Shown here: in pieces, positions 30,564-31,306 of the stretch | How positions within the stretch are numbered: position 1 is the stretch's first letter | Layout of the letters: each line of letters opens with the position of its first letter | NCBI RefSeq assembly: GCF_963678635.1 | Contig: NC_087064.1 | Coordinates: 50,701,346-50,732,651 of the forward strand | Length of the DNA: 31,306 nucleotides | Direction of reading: 5' to 3' | Origin: Symsagittifera roscoffensis | Taxonomy: Eukaryota > Xenacoelomorpha > Acoela > Convolutidae | Program-made: the position numbers and the translations under genes | The notes under the pieces: model-generated | What the model saw: the letters and a program-made list of their open reading frames with translations, nothing else | The model's database searches: none | What the model was told of the DNA's origin: nothing

Positions 30564-31306
30564 CTAGTATTTCCTAAAGAATTTTACACCGTTTTGGAAA
30601 AAAAGTATCTTTTCTGTCGTTTTTGGATCTAAATTTGATGATTGTTGGGTCTGCTTTATTCTGGGGCGGGTTGTAATCTCACATGTGTTTGCATTAATAT
30701 CAGAACCTCTAAAAGAATCTCTAAAACTTTGCACCAAAATTTCAACACCCCCATCAGAAGGATGCAAACCATCCGAGCTAAGCGCATCGGTATTTTGACT
30801 AAAATTTTTGTTTATGTCTAAAATATCCAATTTTACTTCGCCCAAAACCTTTACATTCCGTACTAAATTAAGAATTTGCTTGTTTAGCTTCTGTACATTT
30901 GGATTAAAATCTTTTCTAAAAGCGCCTAAGGGAGTTTCAGTACATAGTGAAATTGTTTCTGTAGAGAGAATTTATGATTTACGAGATAAATTAGTTTTTC
31001 TAAGCTACTCACGGCTTCCTTCGCGTCGAAATCATTTGAGAGGCAGTCATTTATTCAAATTTGCGTAGTTACATGTTTAAAATGTCGCGATTTACTATTT
31101 CTCACGCGTTCCAGCAAGCAGAAATTTTGTGCCCACCAAATCCTCTCGCCAACACATTTTCCGATATTTGTTCCCCATTGATTCTGTTAACAATTGAGTC
31201 TCCCAGTAATAGGCCAGAATATTCTCCTTCTCGTGGTAAAAATAAATGTTTTCGTTGTTGGTCGAATTTTTCTTCTTGAATATTGGTTGCTTCTATTTTG
31301 ATTTCT
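30564..31306 (-). pseudogene. ORF1 with SGNH-hydrolase (esterase) domain, cut by window edge
   Basis: CR1-type ORF1 proteins often carry an SGNH esterase, thought to help membrane or particle interactions. Read on the minus strand, block I is LLLGDSIVNRI (GDS at 31195-31203). The block III region reads LIYLVNHKFSL, where G-x-N-D is expected and is not seen. Block V is SSDGLHPSDGG (DGLHP at 30759-30773), with the Asp and His of the catalytic set. A TGA and frame changes between about 31110 and 30950 break the middle. The C-terminus is polar and ends at 30564; ORF2 starts 57 bases on. The N-terminal part, including any zinc finger, lies beyond the right edge. Confidence 0.8.

Larger units (their letters stand above)
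26391..31306 (-). mobile_element. CR1-like non-LTR retrotransposon with SGNH ORF1 and 2A-bearing ORF2
   Basis: On the minus strand: an ORF1 with SGNH esterase blocks (31306-30564, running off the right edge), ORF2 from 30507 with a signal-like start, a 2A peptide, an endonuclease and an RT to about 28106. A 0.74-kb foreign piece follows (27365-28105), and the RT C-terminal region resumes at about 27330-26772. It lies tail to tail with the plus-strand element. The esterase-type ORF1 and ORF2 layout fit the CR1 group. Stops and frame changes make this copy inactive. Confidence 0.85.

Overview
The window reads as repeat-rich genomic DNA from an animal, probably an invertebrate. It is AT-rich and shows no bacterial operon structure, no rRNA or tRNA gene, and no CRISPR array. 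It holds one gene fragment that looks split by introns. Otherwise it is built almost entirely from decayed retrotransposons of metazoan type: Ty3/Gypsy-like LTR elements and CR1-like non-LTR elements. The sequence alone does not fix the species.

Layout. (1) 1-5266, minus strand: the gag-protease-RT part of a Ty3/Gypsy retrotransposon that runs off the left edge, with many stops and frameshifts. (2) 5267-9419: no convincing gene. This stretch carries a cluster and scattered copies of a short CCTCCGGATTG-type repeat, a 29-bp tandem pair and two clean inverted repeats. (3) 9420-21363: three head-to-tail copies of a ~4.04-kb unit. Each copy carries a second, unrelated LTR-type gag, a protease and an RT cut off just after its FMDD motif. 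All copies share the same frameshifts, the same stop and the same truncation, so a dead element was amplified as a DNA block. (4) About 21400-26258, plus strand: a non-LTR retrotransposon with an esterase-like ORF, an ORF1 with PHD-like and RRM-like parts, an endonuclease-RT ORF2 and a (TTA)n tail. (5) About 26390-31306, minus strand, tail to tail with the previous one: a second CR1-like element with an SGNH-esterase ORF1 and an endonuclease-RT ORF2. Its ORF2 opens with a hydrophobic N-terminus followed by a canonical 2A (StopGo) peptide, GDVEKNPGP. (6) 27365-28105, plus strand: a piece of an unrecognised spliced gene (intron, exon, intron, exon) lodged inside the RT of that second element.

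How it works together. No complete autonomous element is present; only the gag of array copy 2 (430 codons) is an intact long reading frame. The most informative signals are the 2A peptide, the tandem amplification of a dead LTR element, the gene fragment inside the RT, and the +1 gag/pro overlap at A-AAA-AAC-TAA in every array copy. Several frameshifts lie in or beside homopolymer runs, so some may be assembly errors rather than real mutations.
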